Source of the DNA: Verrucomicrobiota bacterium | GTDB lineage: Bacteria > Verrucomicrobiota > Verrucomicrobiia > Chthoniobacterales > UBA10450 | Length of the DNA: 64,000 nucleotides | Assembly: GCA_003218375.1 (NCBI GenBank) | Contig: QHNH01000025.1 | Location: 1 to 64,000, forward strand | Reading direction: 5' to 3' | Shown here: positions 38,674 through 50,697 of the stretch, one piece after another | How positions within the stretch are numbered: the first letter of the stretch is position 1 | Layout of the letters: every line of letters begins with the position of its first letter | The notes under the pieces: model-generated | The model's database searches: none | Told to the model about the DNA's origin: nothing | What the model saw: the letters and a program-made list of their open reading frames with translations, nothing else | Translations under genes and position numbers: made by a program

Positions 38674-39069
38674 TTAAACTTTGCCGGTTTTCGCTTCCTT
38701 GTTGCGAATGACGCCGACGGTCTTGCGAGGACCTTTCCGGGTGCGTGCATTCGTCGAGGTGCGCTGGCCCCGGACCGGGAGTCCGCGGCGATGCCGAATG
38801 CCACGATAACAATTAATGGCCTGGAGCCGCTTCAAGTTACCCTGCACCTCCCGGCGAAGGTCGCCCTCGATCAGCATTTTGTGACCGGTGATCGCCTGGA
38901 TGATCTCGTTGACCTGGTGCGGGGTGAGGTCCTTCGCGCGCAGGTTCGGATCGATGTTCGTCAATTCGAGCACCCGCTTCGCCGTGCTGGGACCGATGCC
39001 GTAGATGTAAGTCAGCGACGCTTCGATGCGTTTATCGGCCGGTATTTCAACTCCAAGTAATCTGGGCAT
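38674..39069 (-). CDS. rpsM: 30S ribosomal protein S13
   Basis: [34 protein letters not shown]...[25 protein letters not shown]. Confidence 0.97.
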   Translation of the reverse strand: MPRLLGVEIPADKRIEASLTYIYGIGPSTAKRVLELTNIDPNLRAKDLTPHQVNEIIQAITGHKMLIEGDLRREVQGNLKRLQAINCYRGIRHRRGLPVRGQRTSTNARTRKGPRKTVGVIRNKEAKTGKV

Positions 39070-39103
39070 AAATCAAACTTCGAATATCAAACCTCAAACA
39101 TTC

Positions 39104-39217
39104 CTATCCCTGCCGCTGTTTGTGCCGGGGGTTCGTGCAGATGACGCGGACAACATTCTTCCGCTTCACGATCTTGCACGCTACACAAAGTCTTTTTACT
39201 GATGGTCGCACTTTCAT
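39104..39217 (-). CDS. rpmJ: 50S ribosomal protein L36
   Basis: Reverse frame reads [37 protein letters not shown] (37 aa); below the size cutoff of the ORF track. Confidence 0.97.
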   Translation of the reverse strand: MKVRPSVKRLCVACKIVKRKNVVRVICTNPRHKQRQG

Positions 39218-39267
39218 AAAATATTCGATTCGGCGAGACGAAAAACGCGGAGCGGGCTCCGCGGTTG

Positions 39268-39486
39268 TCACTTCTGGCGGTAGGTGATCCGCCCCTTCGA
39301 CAAATCGTAGGGGGAAACCTCTAGCATAACTTTGTCGCCTGGCAAGATACGAATGAAGTGGAGCCGCATTTTCCCCGAAATATGGGCCAGGACCCGGTGC
39401 CCATTCGGCAGCGCGACGCGAAACATGGTATTGGGCAGGAGCTCGACGACCGTGCCCTCTACTTCAATTGCGTCTTTCCGCGCCAT
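39268..39486 (-). CDS. infA: Translation initiation factor IF-1
   Basis: [53 protein letters not shown]. Confidence 0.97.
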   Translation of the reverse strand: MARKDAIEVEGTVVELLPNTMFRVALPNGHRVLAHISGKMRLHFIRILPGDKVMLEVSPYDLSKGRITYRQK

Positions 39487-40235
39487 GTCAGGATTTCCGG
39501 CTCGTCCCGGGTAATCAAAACCGTGTGCTCGAAATGCGCCGAGGGCATCCCATCCGCCGTGCATACTGTCCAGCCGTCATCGAGCAATTTGACGGAAGCG
39601 GTGCCGGAATTAATCATCGGCTCGATCGCCAGCGTCATCCCCGCCTTTAACCGCGGGCCGCTCCCGCGCCGGCCGTAGTTCGGCACCTGCGGTTCTTCGT
39701 GCAATTTCCGCCCCACACCATGCCCGACGAATTCCCGCACCACGTTGAACCCCTCCCGCATTGCGATTTCCTCGATGGTCGCGCAAACGTCGCCGAGCCG
39801 GACGCCTTCATGCATCGTTTCAATCGCGCGCCGCAGAGCGATCTCGGTCACGCGGAGCAATCGCTCCGTGCGTTCGTCGATCATCCCTACCGGAACCGTG
39901 AACGCCGTGTCCCCTACCCAACCGTCCTGGATCACGCCGATATCGAGCTTCACGATGTCGCCATACTGGATCCGGCGCTGGCTGCCAATCCCGTGGACGA
40001 TCTCGTCGTTGAGCGAAATGCAAATGTTGCCCGGGAAAACGCGATGACCGAGCCGGTAACCGAGAAACGCGCTTTGCACTCCCGCTTCCGCCATCAGGTC
40101 AGCCGCGGCCTGGTCGACTTCCTTCGTGGAAATGCCGGGCCGGATCAGTTCCGTCACCCGATCCAGGACCTCGCTCGCTGTGCGGCAGGCCTGCCGCATT
40201 TTATCGATTTCTTTCGGGCTCTTGATCGGGATCAT
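39459..40235 (-). CDS. map: Type I methionyl aminopeptidase
   Basis: [62 protein letters not shown]; 3' end overlaps infA by 28 nt. Confidence 0.96.
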   Translation of the reverse strand: MIPIKSPKEIDKMRQACRTASEVLDRVTELIRPGISTKEVDQAAADLMAEAGVQSAFLGYRLGHRVFPGNICISLNDEIVHGIGSQRRIQYGDIVKLDIGVIQDGWVGDTAFTVPVGMIDERTERLLRVTEIALRRAIETMHEGVRLGDVCATIEEIAMREGFNVVREFVGHGVGRKLHEEPQVPNYGRRGSGPRLKAGMTLAIEPMINSGTASVKLLDDGWTVCTADGMPSAHFEHTVLITRDEPEILTWRGKTQLK

Positions 40236-40885
40236 GCCGGCTGCTCGATCAACCGCGAGATATCCGCGAAGACCGCGTCGCGGTCGCGATTCCCATCAAT
40301 CTTCCGGAGCGTGCTCATCTTCCCGTAGAAGTCGGCGAGCGGTTGCGTCTTGGAATTGAATTCCGAGAGCCGCGTTTCAAGGACCGAGGCATCATCGTCC
40401 GTGCGCCGGATAAGGTGTCCATCGCAATAAGGGCAGATCGCGCGCTCGGAAAACCCGGCTGCTCCTTCACTGGTCGTAAATCCGCAGGATTGGCATTGCA
40501 GCCGGTGCAAAATACGGTCTTTGATGGTGTCGGCGGAGACATCGAGCCAGAGCGCAAGATCCAACGGCGTCCGATGTCGTTGCAAAATACCCTGCAACGC
40601 TTCGGCCTGCGGGATCGTGCGCGGAAAGCCGTCGAACACGAAGCCGGCGGCGCCGTGGAGCCGGACCCAGTCCTCGATCAAGTCGATGATGATCTTGTCC
40701 GGCACGAGCTCGCCATGTTTCGTTTTTTCGGCCGTCTCTATTCCGAGCAGCGTGCCCAGCTCCACTTCGCGCCGCAGGATCGCGCCGGGCGACGTAACCG
40801 GAATCCCAAAGTGGCGTGTGATCATCTCGGCCTGGGTTCCTTTTCCGGAACCGGGCGCGCCCAGGAGCACGAGTCGTCTTTTCAC
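40232..40885 (-). CDS. adk: Adenylate kinase
   Basis: RLVLLGAPGSGKGTQAEMITRHFGI, FVFDGFPRTIPQAEAL; zinc lid cysteines. Confidence 0.96.
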   Translation of the reverse strand: MKRRLVLLGAPGSGKGTQAEMITRHFGIPVTSPGAILRREVELGTLLGIETAEKTKHGELVPDKIIIDLIEDWVRLHGAAGFVFDGFPRTIPQAEALQGILQRHRTPLDLALWLDVSADTIKDRILHRLQCQSCGFTTSEGAAGFSERAICPYCDGHLIRRTDDDASVLETRLSEFNSKTQPLADFYGKMSTLRKIDGNRDRDAVFADISRLIEQPA

Positions 40886-42394
<1,509 letters not shown>

Positions 42395-42425
42395 CGACTA
42401 AAACTGGGTGGTTGACCGCAAGGCG

Positions 42426-43037
42426 CTAGCTCTTCCGCGGTTTTTTCTTCGAGGCGGATTTCGCCGGCGATTTCTTCTTCGCCGCCGGCTTTTTTGTCCG
42501 CGTCGCTTTTGGTTTGGCAGCTGTTTCGCTTTCCGCCGCTTCAGTCGCAGGCATTTCCTGCTCGGCATCGCGCAGACCCTGGACCGGCTTTTGCCGCAAG
42601 GTCACGCTGCCGCCCGCCTTCTCGATTTTCTCGCGGGCCGACGCGCTGATCTTGTCGGCCTCGATCGTCAGCGCGTGCTTCAGTTCGCCGTCGCCGAGGA
42701 TCTTCAACCCGGCGCCGTTTCCGCGCAGCAACTTCGCTTCGCGCAGAATCTGTTCGTTCACGACTGTTCCCTCTTTGAAGGACGCGAGGTGGCTCAGATT
42801 CAGAATCGCATAATTCTTGTAGAAGGCTGCGTTGTTGAGACCGCGCTTGGGCTAACGCCGGATGAGCGGCATCTGACCACCTTCGAATCCGAGCCTGATG
42901 CTGCCGCCGGAGCGCGCCTTCTGGCCTTTGTGGCCCTTGCCGCTGGTCTTGCCGTGGCCGGAGCTTTCGCCGCAGCCGAGCCGTTTCACGCGGTGCTTCG
43001 AGCCGGGCCGCGTCCGCATGTTATGAAGCCGAATCAT
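42426..43037 (-). CDS. rplO: 50S ribosomal protein L15 reading frame interrupted by an in-frame TAG at 42852-42854
   Basis: ORF 43037-42852: [61 protein letters not shown] then in the same frame [42 protein letters not shown]... Confidence 0.93.
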
Positions 43038-43591
43038 GACTGCGCCGCTTCCTTTCCGTCATTCACGCGAATTCCGCGGGACTTCAAAATTTCATCGCGC
43101 CGGCGCAATGCGCGCAGGGCTGCGATCGTCGCCTTGACCACGTTGGAGTGATTGCTCGAGCCCAACGATTTCGCGAGCACATCGCGAATACCGACTGCTT
43201 CCACTACCGCGCGCACGCCGCCGCCGGCAATAACGCCAGTCCCCGGCGAAGCTGGCCGCAACAAAACGCGGCCGCCGCCAAATTCTCCGATCGTCTCGTG
43301 CGGAATCGTATTTCCATGCAGCGACATTTTTTCCATCGACTTGCGCGCGGCCTCCGAAGCTTTCCGGATCGCCTCCGCCACTTCGTTCGCTTTGCCGAAC
43401 CCGACGCCCACCTGGCCATCGTGATCGCCCGCGACGATGAGCGCGCTGAAGCTGAACCGCCGGCCGCCCTTCACCACCTTCGCGCACCGGTTGATGAACA
43501 CGACCTTCTCGGTCGTATCGCCCCGTGCCGCTGAACTCTTGTCTGTCTGGCGTTCCTGCCGTCGTCCGCCGCCGCTGTGTGGTTGTGCCAT
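43034..43591 (-). CDS. rpsE: 30S ribosomal protein S5
   Basis: [48 protein letters not shown]. Confidence 0.97.
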   Translation of the reverse strand: MAQPHSGGGRRQERQTDKSSAARGDTTEKVVFINRCAKVVKGGRRFSFSALIVAGDHDGQVGVGFGKANEVAEAIRKASEAARKSMEKMSLHGNTIPHETIGEFGGGRVLLRPASPGTGVIAGGGVRAVVEAVGIRDVLAKSLGSSNHSNVVKATIAALRALRRRDEILKSRGIRVNDGKEAAQS

Positions 43592-43597
43592 GATGTT

Positions 43598-43960
43598 CTA
43601 AAATTTGAGTCCGCCTTCGCGGGCCGCGTCCGCCAGGGCTTTCACTTTTCCGTGATAAAGAAAACCGCCCCGGTCGAAGATCACCTTGTCGACTTTCTTC
43701 GAGAGCAACCGCTCCGCGATCGCTTTGCCGACTTTCTCCGCCGAAGCGCGATTCGCCCCGGCCTTTTTGCCGCCAATCTTTTCTTCCGTCGTCGCCGCCG
43801 AGACCAGCGTCTTGCCAGCATCATCGTCGATGACCTGCGCATAAACATGCTTGCCGGAAAAGTGGACCGCCAGCCGTGGACGTTCCGCCGTCCCGCTCAC
43901 GCGTTTCCTGATCCGGGTATGAATCCGGTGCCGGATAATTTTACGATCGCGCAATGCCAT
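43598..43960 (-). CDS. rplR: 50S ribosomal protein L18
   Basis: [31 protein letters not shown]. Confidence 0.96.
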   Translation of the reverse strand: MALRDRKIIRHRIHTRIRKRVSGTAERPRLAVHFSGKHVYAQVIDDDAGKTLVSAATTEEKIGGKKAGANRASAEKVGKAIAERLLSKKVDKVIFDRGGFLYHGKVKALADAAREGGLKF

Positions 43961-43962
43961 AA

Positions 43963-44502
43963 CTATTGAACGGTTTTGCCTTCCTTGCGCCGCACCACTT
44001 CGCCCGCGTAACGCACGCCTTTGCCCTTGTAAGGCTCCGGCGGGTAATACCGGCGAATGTCCGCCGCGACCTGGCCGACTAATTTCTTGTCAATGCCGGC
44101 GATCGTGAGTTTCGTGTTCTCGGTCACTGTGATTTTGATTTCCTTCGGGATCGGGAACAGGATCGGGTGCGATTTGCCCAGGCTGAGATTCAAGTTCGAT
44201 CCCTGGACCGCCGCCTTGAAACCGACGCCTTCGATCTCGAGGCTCTTCGAAAATCCTTCGCTCACGCCAAGGACCATGTTGTGGACCAGGCTGCGCGAAA
44301 GACCATGAAGCGCCTTCACGTTCCGCGCCTCCGCTTCGCGCACCAGCGAGACGCGATTATCTTTCACGCTCGCCTTGATTTCGCGCGGCAACGTCCACTG
44401 CAGTTTCCCCTTCGGTCCTTCGACGGCGACGGCGCCATCGTTGCCGATGTTCACCTTCACCTTGTCGGGAATCTCGACTGCTTTGTTTCCAATTCGTGAC
44501 AT
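43963..44502 (-). CDS. rplF: 50S ribosomal protein L6
   Basis: [19 protein letters not shown]..., [28 protein letters not shown]. Confidence 0.97.
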   Translation of the reverse strand: MSRIGNKAVEIPDKVKVNIGNDGAVAVEGPKGKLQWTLPREIKASVKDNRVSLVREAEARNVKALHGLSRSLVHNMVLGVSEGFSKSLEIEGVGFKAAVQGSNLNLSLGKSHPILFPIPKEIKITVTENTKLTIAGIDKKLVGQVAADIRRYYPPEPYKGKGVRYAGEVVRRKEGKTVQ

Positions 44503-44538
44503 GAGTTCGTAATTCGTTAAATCGTTACAGCGTTAAAG

Positions 44539-44937
44539 TCACCAGACGTAAGCCAGCAGCTCGCCTCCCACGTTTTGTTTTTTCGCTTCCCGGCCGGACA
44601 AAATGCCGCGCGGGGTTGAGAGAATCGAGATGCCCATTCCGCCCAGGACGCGTGGAATTTCCTTCGCGCCCACGTAACGCCGAAGGCCGGGCCGGCTCAC
44701 CCGTTTCAGGCCGGTGATGGTGCTCGTCCGGTTCGCGATCTTGTTCGTAATCTTGATGCGCGGATGCGCCGCCTCGGTATCGACCGAGTAATCGATGATG
44801 TAGCCTTCCTCTTTCAAAATGCGCACGACCTCCGCCTTGATCTTGGAATAAGGAACAAACATCTCCGGCTTCTGCGCTGCCCCGGCGTTGCGCACGCGGG
44901 CGAGAAGGTCGGCAATAGGATCGGTAACTGTGCTCAT
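44539..44937 (-). CDS. rpsH: 30S ribosomal protein S8
   Basis: DPIADLLARVRNAGAAQKPEMFVPYSKIKAEVVRILKEEGYI; LSTPRGILSGREAKKQNVGGELLAYVW. Confidence 0.97.
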   Translation of the reverse strand: MSTVTDPIADLLARVRNAGAAQKPEMFVPYSKIKAEVVRILKEEGYIIDYSVDTEAAHPRIKITNKIANRTSTITGLKRVSRPGLRRYVGAKEIPRVLGGMGISILSTPRGILSGREAKKQNVGGELLAYVW

Positions 44938-44942
44938 CTTGG

Positions 44943-45551
44943 TTAGGCGGCTGGCGCGGCTGCGACTGGTTCCTCTTTTGCGGGACTCGCCGTGGCGAGC
45001 TTCTTGGCCCGGTCGCTGAACGGCATTCCCATTTCGCTCAGGAGCGATTTGGCTTCCTCATTCGTCTGCGCGGTGGTGACGATGGTAACATCAAATCCGA
45101 TGTTGCGCTTGATTTTATCGAGCTCGACCTCCGGAAAGATCGACTGGTCGGAAACACCCAGGGTGTAGTTGCCATGCCCGTCGAAACCTTTCGGCGAAAC
45201 GCCGCGAAAATCGCGGATCCGTGGTAGCGACGCCTTGATCAGGCGTTCGAGAAATTCATACATGTGCTCGCCGCGCAGCGTGACCTTCGCGCCAATCGCC
45301 TGTTCCTTGCGCAACTTGAAATTCGCGATGCTTTTCTTGGCCCGGGTTTCCGACGGCTTTTGCCCGCTGATCAACGCCAGCTCCGCCTTCGCATCTTCCA
45401 GCCCCTGCTTCACGTCCGACTGCGAGCCGACAGAGGTGTTAATGACGACCTTCTCTACCTTCGGAACCTGATGCGGATTCTTGTAGCCGTGCGTTTTTTG
45501 CAACGCCGGCACCACCCGCTCTTTGTAATGATCGTAAAACTCGTTCTTCAC
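44943..45551 (-). CDS. rplE: 50S ribosomal protein L5
   Basis: [45 protein letters not shown]. Confidence 0.97.
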   Translation of the reverse strand: MKNEFYDHYKERVVPALQKTHGYKNPHQVPKVEKVVINTSVGSQSDVKQGLEDAKAELALISGQKPSETRAKKSIANFKLRKEQAIGAKVTLRGEHMYEFLERLIKASLPRIRDFRGVSPKGFDGHGNYTLGVSDQSIFPEVELDKIKRNIGFDVTIVTTAQTNEEAKSLLSEMGMPFSDRAKKLATASPAKEEPVAAAPAA

Positions 45552-45554
45552 TGC

Positions 45555-45884
45555 CTATTCCTCTTTCGCTTCCTTGGCCTTGCTCTTCGGCGTCTTTTCT
45601 TTCGTCGCTTTCTTCTTGGAACCTTTGCCTTTAGCGGCCGCACGTTCTCCGCGCTCCAGCACCCGCACGTTCGAGATGTGGATCGGGCCCTCGCGCTCCG
45701 CGATCTTGCCCTGCGGATTGTCCTGCGACTTCTTCAAATGCTTTTTGATGAGCCGCACGCCTTCGATCAGCACCCGCTGCTTGCGCGCGATCACTTCGAG
45801 CACCTTCCCGGAAGAACCGCGAAAGTTCCCCGAGATGACCTCAACGTTGTCGCCTTTCCGGACGTGCAGCTTGATTCGGTTCAT
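45555..45884 (-). CDS. rplX: 50S ribosomal protein L24
   Basis: [38 protein letters not shown]. Confidence 0.96.
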   Translation of the reverse strand: MNRIKLHVRKGDNVEVISGNFRGSSGKVLEVIARKQRVLIEGVRLIKKHLKKSQDNPQGKIAEREGPIHISNVRVLERGERAAAKGKGSKKKATKEKTPKSKAKEAKEE

Positions 45885-46249
45885 AAAACTTCCGGAGCGA
45901 GCGAAACGATCTTCATAAAATTTCGCTCACGCAATTCGCGCGCGACCGGTCCGAAAATACGGGTTCCACGCGGATTCAAATCCTTGTCGATTACGACGAT
46001 CGCATTGTTGTCGAAACGGAGGACCGAGCCGTCGCTGCGCTTGATCGGCTGGCGCGTCCGCACCACGACCGCGCGAATCACTTCACCTTTCTTCACCGTG
46101 CCAGTCGCGCTCGCTTCCTTCACGTTGGCCACGATCACATCACCAATGCCGGCGGACTGCGCGTTGCCTTTGCCGATAACGCCAATCATCGTGGCCATGC
46201 GCGCGCCGCTGTTGTCCGCCACGTCGAGTCTGGATCGCAGGTAAACCAT
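45881..46249 (-). CDS. rplN: 50S ribosomal protein L14
   Basis: [56 protein letters not shown]. Confidence 0.97.
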   Translation of the reverse strand: MVYLRSRLDVADNSGARMATMIGVIGKGNAQSAGIGDVIVANVKEASATGTVKKGEVIRAVVVRTRQPIKRSDGSVLRFDNNAIVVIDKDLNPRGTRIFGPVARELRERNFMKIVSLAPEVL

Positions 46250-46279
46250 AAGAATCTTCCTCTTCCGCTTCCTCTAAAT

Positions 46280-46570
46280 CTACTTCTGGACGACCTCCAC
46301 CAGCCGCCAGCGCTTGAGCTTGCTCAACGGCCGCGTCTCCATGATCCGCACCGTGTCGCCCGCCTTCGCCTTGTTCTCCTCGTCGTGCGCGTAAAATTTC
46401 TTCATCTGCTTCACGATCTTGCCGAACTTCGCATGCGGCACCCGCGTCACCGTCCGCACCACGATCGTCTTGTTCATTCCGCTCGAAATCACCTCACCCG
46501 TGCGGGTCTTGCGCGCTCCGCGCGCCGCTGCGGTCTCGCTGGGTTTCGCTTCTTGATTTTCTTCAGCCAT
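46280..46570 (-). CDS. rpsQ: 30S ribosomal protein S17
   Basis: [70 protein letters not shown]. Confidence 0.96.
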   Translation of the reverse strand: MAEENQEAKPSETAAARGARKTRTGEVISSGMNKTIVVRTVTRVPHAKFGKIVKQMKKFYAHDEENKAKAGDTVRIMETRPLSKLKRWRLVEVVQK

Positions 46571-46576
46571 AAAAAC

Positions 46577-46795
46577 TTATTTCTTCTCCGCTTTCGCGGC
46601 TTCGGTCTTCGCCACGCGCTGCGCGAGCACGGTCTCGATCTTTGCCACATCCCGCCGCAGCAAGCGCAACCGGCTCGGCTGCTCCAGTTGTCCGCTTTGC
46701 TGCTGCAGCCGCAAATGCAGACTTTCCTGGCGCATATCGCGCTTCTTCGTCTGCAACTCCTCGCTGCTCATTTCCGCTAACTCCTTGAATTTCAT
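46577..46795 (-). CDS. rpmC: 50S ribosomal protein L29
   Basis: MKFKELAEMSSEELQTKKRDMRQESLHLRLQQQSGQLEQPSRLRLLRRDVAKIETVLAQR. Confidence 0.95.
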   Translation of the reverse strand: MKFKELAEMSSEELQTKKRDMRQESLHLRLQQQSGQLEQPSRLRLLRRDVAKIETVLAQRVAKTEAAKAEKK

Positions 46796-46802
46796 AAACT
46801 CG

Positions 46803-47228
46803 TTAGGCCGCAGCCACGTGGTGCCGGGTCAAAAACTTCGTCCGCACCGGCAACTTGTCCGCCGCCAGCCGCAGCGATTCCCGCGCGACAGATTCCGGCA
46901 CGCCGTCCAATTCAAACAGAATGTTGCCCGGCCTCACCGTCGCCACCCAATACTCCGGCTGGCCTTTGCCCTTACCCATCCGGGTTTCCGGCGGACGCGC
47001 CGTCACCGATTTGTCGGGGAAAATCCGGATCCACAGCTTGCCTTTGCGTTTCATGCTGCGCGTCAGCGCCACGCGCGCCGCTTCGATTTGCGTGTTCGTG
47101 ATCCAGGCGCGCTCGAGCGTCTGGAGCCCGAATTCGCCAAAATCGATCCGCAGATTGCGCGAAGCCGTTCCCTTGCGGCTTCCCCGCTGGGTCTTCCGGT
47201 ACTTCACGCGTTTTGGCATCAATGGCAT
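46803..47228 (-). CDS. rplP: 50S ribosomal protein L16
   Basis: [24 protein letters not shown]...[26 protein letters not shown]. Confidence 0.97.
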   Translation of the reverse strand: MPLMPKRVKYRKTQRGSRKGTASRNLRIDFGEFGLQTLERAWITNTQIEAARVALTRSMKRKGKLWIRIFPDKSVTARPPETRMGKGKGQPEYWVATVRPGNILFELDGVPESVARESLRLAADKLPVRTKFLTRHHVAAA

Positions 47229-47269
47229 ATCAGTCTTTCCTTATATGAGTCGTATGCGTCCTATATGAC

Positions 47270-47956
47270 CTATGCTTCCACCGGTTCCGGCGGCGGCGGC
47301 AACACCGAAGGCGCCGCTTCCGTGGTAGGCGCTTCTTCCTTCTTACAAAGCCAGCATTTCACGCCGATCTTTCCGTAAACCGTGTTCGCTTCCGCGAATC
47401 CGTAATCGATCGGCGTTCGCAAAGTGTGCAGCGGCACTTTCCCTTCGCGATACCATTCAGATCGCGAGATCTCCGCGCCGTTCAACCGGCCCGAGCTGCG
47501 CAACCGGATCCCCTGCGCTCCAAAATCCATCGCCACCTGCACCGCCTTCTTCATCGCGCGGCGATACGCAATTCGACGCTCGATCTGCAGTGCGACGTTT
47601 TCCGCCACCAACTGCGCGTCCAGCTCCGGCGTCTTGATTTCCTGGATGTCGATCTTGATTTGTTTCCCCTGCGCCATCTTCGAGATTTCCTCGGTCATCT
47701 TCTCGATCTCGGCTCCTTTGCGGCCAATCACGATCCCCGGGCGCGCCGTGTAAATCGTCACGCGAATGCTGTTCCAGGCGCGTTCGATCACGATCTTCGA
47801 GACCGCGGCAAACTGGAGCTTTTTCTTCACGTAATTGCGAATCTCGAGATCGCTGTGGAGAAACGCCGGCATCTCCTGGGGCGAGGCGTACCATTTCGAA
47901 CGCCAGTCGCGGTTCACCCCGAGACGAAAACCAATCGGATTAACTTTCTGTCCCAT
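47270..47956 (-). CDS. rpsC: 30S ribosomal protein S3
   Basis: [24 protein letters not shown]; start corrected from the ORF track. Confidence 0.97.
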   Translation of the reverse strand: MGQKVNPIGFRLGVNRDWRSKWYASPQEMPAFLHSDLEIRNYVKKKLQFAAVSKIVIERAWNSIRVTIYTARPGIVIGRKGAEIEKMTEEISKMAQGKQIKIDIQEIKTPELDAQLVAENVALQIERRIAYRRAMKKAVQVAMDFGAQGIRLRSSGRLNGAEISRSEWYREGKVPLHTLRTPIDYGFAEANTVYGKIGVKCWLCKKEEAPTTEAAPSVLPPPPEPVEA

Positions 47957-47960
47957 AAAA

Positions 47961-48434
47961 TTATTCTTTCGCTTCCGACTTCTCAGCCTCAACCGTTTTG
48001 TCCTTCGCGCCCTTTGTGGCCTTTGTGCCCTTTGTGTGAGCCTTCTTCTTGGACGCACCGGCCTTTTTCCCGCCCTTTTTCTTGTCCCGCGTCTTGATCT
48101 CGATCTCGTCCGTTAAAATGATCCGAATGTGGCTGCTCCGTTTCAGGATCCGGCTGCCGCTGCCGCGCGCCCGCGTCATCAGCCGTTTCATCGTCGGGCC
48201 TTCGCCGACGGTCGCTTCCTTCACAACCAGGCCGTCCACGCGCAGATTCGCGTTGTTCTCCGCGTTCGCGACCGCGCTCTTGAGCGTCTTCGCGATCAAG
48301 TGCGCCGCCTTCTTCGGGCTGAATGCCACCAGGTCGAGCGCGGCCGAAACCGGCAAGCCCTGAATGGCGCGGGTGACTTCGCGCACCTTGAAGGGCGAAA
48401 TCTTCGCGTACCGATATGTCGATCTGACTTGCAT
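47961..48434 (-). CDS. rplV: 50S ribosomal protein L22 with Lys-rich C-terminal tail
   Basis: [57 protein letters not shown]. Confidence 0.96.
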   Translation of the reverse strand: MQVRSTYRYAKISPFKVREVTRAIQGLPVSAALDLVAFSPKKAAHLIAKTLKSAVANAENNANLRVDGLVVKEATVGEGPTMKRLMTRARGSGSRILKRSSHIRIILTDEIEIKTRDKKKGGKKAGASKKKAHTKGTKATKGAKDKTVEAEKSEAKE

Positions 48435-49220
48435 TTATTTCAAACTCACATTCTTGCGAGCGTCCGCCTGGAGGCGATCGCCCACCTTTATCTTCTCTTT
48501 TTCAGAATCCATTTTTTGAATCACCGCGCCGCAAATCCGCTGGCGCACATCCACCACTCGCAGCGTCGCGATCTGTTTGTCGCCCCGCATCACCCGCATC
48601 GGCATTCCCATCTTCACGCCCTGTTTTTCCCCGATGTTGCCGACCACTAGCGACCATTCGTCTTTCACGCTGATCACAGTGCCGTCCATCAACGTCGCTG
48701 TTTCGGCCGGCGGGTTGTCCGCTTTCGCGATCAACTCGTTCAGGCTGCGCAACTGCGTTTCCACTTCCATCCGCGCCTGCGCGTCGCCTCCGGTCGAGGT
48801 CTTGAGCAGATGCAGGATCGCTTCGCTCAACCGCAAACTCTGGTCGCGATACTGTTCCCGTTCCTTCTGCAACAACTGCAGATCGGAAACCGCGCTCAGC
48901 AATCGCTGCTCGACCTTTGCCCGATCCTTGTCCGCTGATTCCAGCCCGAGCGCTTCCATTCGCAACTCGAGATCGGAAGACTTCCGGCGAAAAACTTCGG
49001 CCTGCAGGTTCGACTCCGCCAGGCTGTCCGTCAATGTCCGGACCGATTCGCGCGCGAGCGAAAGCTCCCTCCGCAGCGCCTCGTTTTGCGAGAGCAACTC
49101 CGCGGCGGTCACTTTCGTGTCCGCGTTTTCAACTTTGGATTCTGTCAAAGAACTATTCCCTTGCGCTGCCAGCTCTCCAGCCGAGCAGACGCTTCCCACA
49201 AACAAGATTATCGATCCGCG
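48435..49220 (-). CDS. Exported/anchored coiled-coil protein of unknown function encoded between rpsS and rplV
   Basis: ORF 48435..49277; coiled coil LLSQNEALRRELSLARESVRTLTDSLAESNLQAEV..., C-terminal beta-type region ISVKDEWSLVVGNIGEKQGVKMGMPMRVMRGDKQIATLRVVDVRQRICGAVI; true start uncertain because the ORF 5' end runs through a repeat. Confidence 0.75.
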   Translation of the reverse strand, partial: RGSIILFVGSVCSAGELAAQGNSSLTESKVENADTKVTAAELLSQNEALRRELSLARESVRTLTDSLAESNLQAEVFRRKSSDLELRMEALGLESADKDRAKVEQRLLSAVSDLQLLQKEREQYRDQSLRLSEAILHLLKTSTGGDAQARMEVETQLRSLNELIAKADNPPAETATLMDGTVISVKDEWSLVVGNIGEKQGVKMGMPMRVMRGDKQIATLRVVDVRQRICGAVIQKMDSEKEKIKVGDRLQADARKNVSLK

Positions 49221-49243
49221 ACTAACGACTACTGCCTTCAGCA

Positions 49244-49271
49244 ATCGAAAATCGAAAATCGAAAATCGAAA
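49244..49271. repeat. Tandem heptamer ATCGAAA x4
   Basis: atcgaaaatcgaaaatcgaaaatcgaaa directly read. Confidence 0.9.
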
Positions 49272-49278
49272 ACTCACA

Positions 49279-49557
49279 TCACTTCGTCACCTTCGCAGTG
49301 TGCGAACCGTGCTTCTTAAAGATTCGGGTCGGCGAAAACTCGCCGAGCTTGTGGCCGACCATGTTCTCCGTCACGAACACGGAGATAAAAGTTTTGCCGT
49401 TGTGCACCATGAAGGTGTGGCCGACGAAATCAGGCGTCACCATCGAGCGGCGGGCCCATGTCTTCACCGGCTTCTTCACGCCCGACGAATTCATCTTGTC
49501 GATTTTTTCGAGAAGATGCGCGGGAACGAACGGTCCTTTTTTCAATGATCTGGCCAT
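49279..49557 (-). CDS. rpsS: 30S ribosomal protein S19
   Basis: [19 protein letters not shown]...[35 protein letters not shown]. Confidence 0.97.
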   Translation of the reverse strand: MARSLKKGPFVPAHLLEKIDKMNSSGVKKPVKTWARRSMVTPDFVGHTFMVHNGKTFISVFVTENMVGHKLGEFSPTRIFKKHGSHTAKVTK

Positions 49558-49566
49558 AACTAAAAA

Positions 49567-50406
49567 TTATTTCTTCCGGCGATCCTGCATGATGAAGCGA
49601 TCGCTCGGCTTGTGTTTCGCGCGGGTCTTGAATCCTTTCGCGAGCTGTCCCCATGGGCTCACCGGATGATGCCGGCCGCCGCCGCCCTTCGATTTGCCCT
49701 GGCCGCCGCCCATCGGGTGATCGATCGGGTTCATGACCATGCCGCGCACATGCGGCCGTCGGCCCTGCCAGCGCGTCCGTCCAGCCTTGCCGCTCGAAAC
49801 GTTCATGTGATCGACGTTGCCGACCTGGCCGATCGTCGCGAAACAGGTCTCGTGAATTCGGCGAATCTCGCCCGAAGGCAACTTCACCAGCGCGTAACCG
49901 GCTTCGCGGTTACTCAACGTCGCCTGCTGTCCGGCACTGCGCGCAATCTGTCCGCCGCGACCCGGCGCGATCTCGATGTTGTGTATGTTAGCGCCGAGCG
50001 GAATCACGCTGAGCGGCAAAGAATTTCCGAGGTCCGGCGGCGCTTCATTCCCTGACATGACTTTCGCGCCCACATTCAATCCATCCGGCGCGAGGATGTA
50101 GCTCATCTCGCCGTCGCTGTACTTAATAAGAGCGATGCGCGCCGAACGGTTCGGATCGTACTCGATCGCCGCCACCTCGGCCGCAACGCCATGCTTGCGG
50201 CGTTTGAAATCGATCTTGCGATACTTCTGCTTATGCCCGCCGCCGATGTGGCGCGCGGTCAACCGGCCGTTGTTATTCCGGCCGCCGCTGCGCCGCTTGA
50301 TCTCGGTCAGCCCCTTGTGCGGTTTCGATTTCGTGATCTCGGTAAAAGCCGGGAGCGACTTGAAACGAAGGACGGGAGTTAATGGTCGAAAAGTTTTGAG
50401 CGCCAT
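49567..50406 (-). CDS. rplB: 50S ribosomal protein L2
   Basis: [33 protein letters not shown]..., [24 protein letters not shown]. Confidence 0.97.
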   Translation of the reverse strand: MALKTFRPLTPVLRFKSLPAFTEITKSKPHKGLTEIKRRSGGRNNNGRLTARHIGGGHKQKYRKIDFKRRKHGVAAEVAAIEYDPNRSARIALIKYSDGEMSYILAPDGLNVGAKVMSGNEAPPDLGNSLPLSVIPLGANIHNIEIAPGRGGQIARSAGQQATLSNREAGYALVKLPSGEIRRIHETCFATIGQVGNVDHMNVSSGKAGRTRWQGRRPHVRGMVMNPIDHPMGGGQGKSKGGGGRHHPVSPWGQLAKGFKTRAKHKPSDRFIMQDRRKK

Positions 50407-50412
50407 GAGGAA

Positions 50413-50697
50413 TTACACGAGATCGATCTTCTCGCCCTCCTTCAACGTCACGATCGCCTTTTTCCAATGCGGCTTGCGGCCGAAATCAGCGCGGCGTTCG
50501 CGCTTCTTTTTGCCGGCGTAATTGCAGGTGTTCACGCTCACGACCTTCTTGTTGAAGAGCCGCTCGATCGCCTGCTTGATCTGGATCTTGTTCGCGCGCG
50601 GCGAAACGCGGAAAACATACTTATTCAGCTTGTCGCCCAGGAGCGTCGCCTTTTCTGTCAGCTGAACGGTTTGGATGAGATCGTATGGTTCGTTCAT
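50413..50697 (-). CDS. rplW: 50S ribosomal protein L23
   Basis: LTEKATLLGDKLNKYVFRVSPRANKIQIKQAIERLFNKKVVSVNTCNY. Confidence 0.95.
   Translation of the reverse strand: MNEPYDLIQTVQLTEKATLLGDKLNKYVFRVSPRANKIQIKQAIERLFNKKVVSVNTCNYAGKKKRERRADFGRKPHWKKAIVTLKEGEKIDLV

Noticed and set aside
47957-48058. N-terminal extension of S3 in the ORF track ([34 protein letters not shown])
   Set aside because: This is out-of-frame reading of the rplV 3' repeat-rich end; true S3 starts at [13 protein letters not shown] (47956).
49244-49271. Heptamer tandem as part of a CRISPR array
   Set aside because: Units are 7 bp without spacers; no cas genes in the window.
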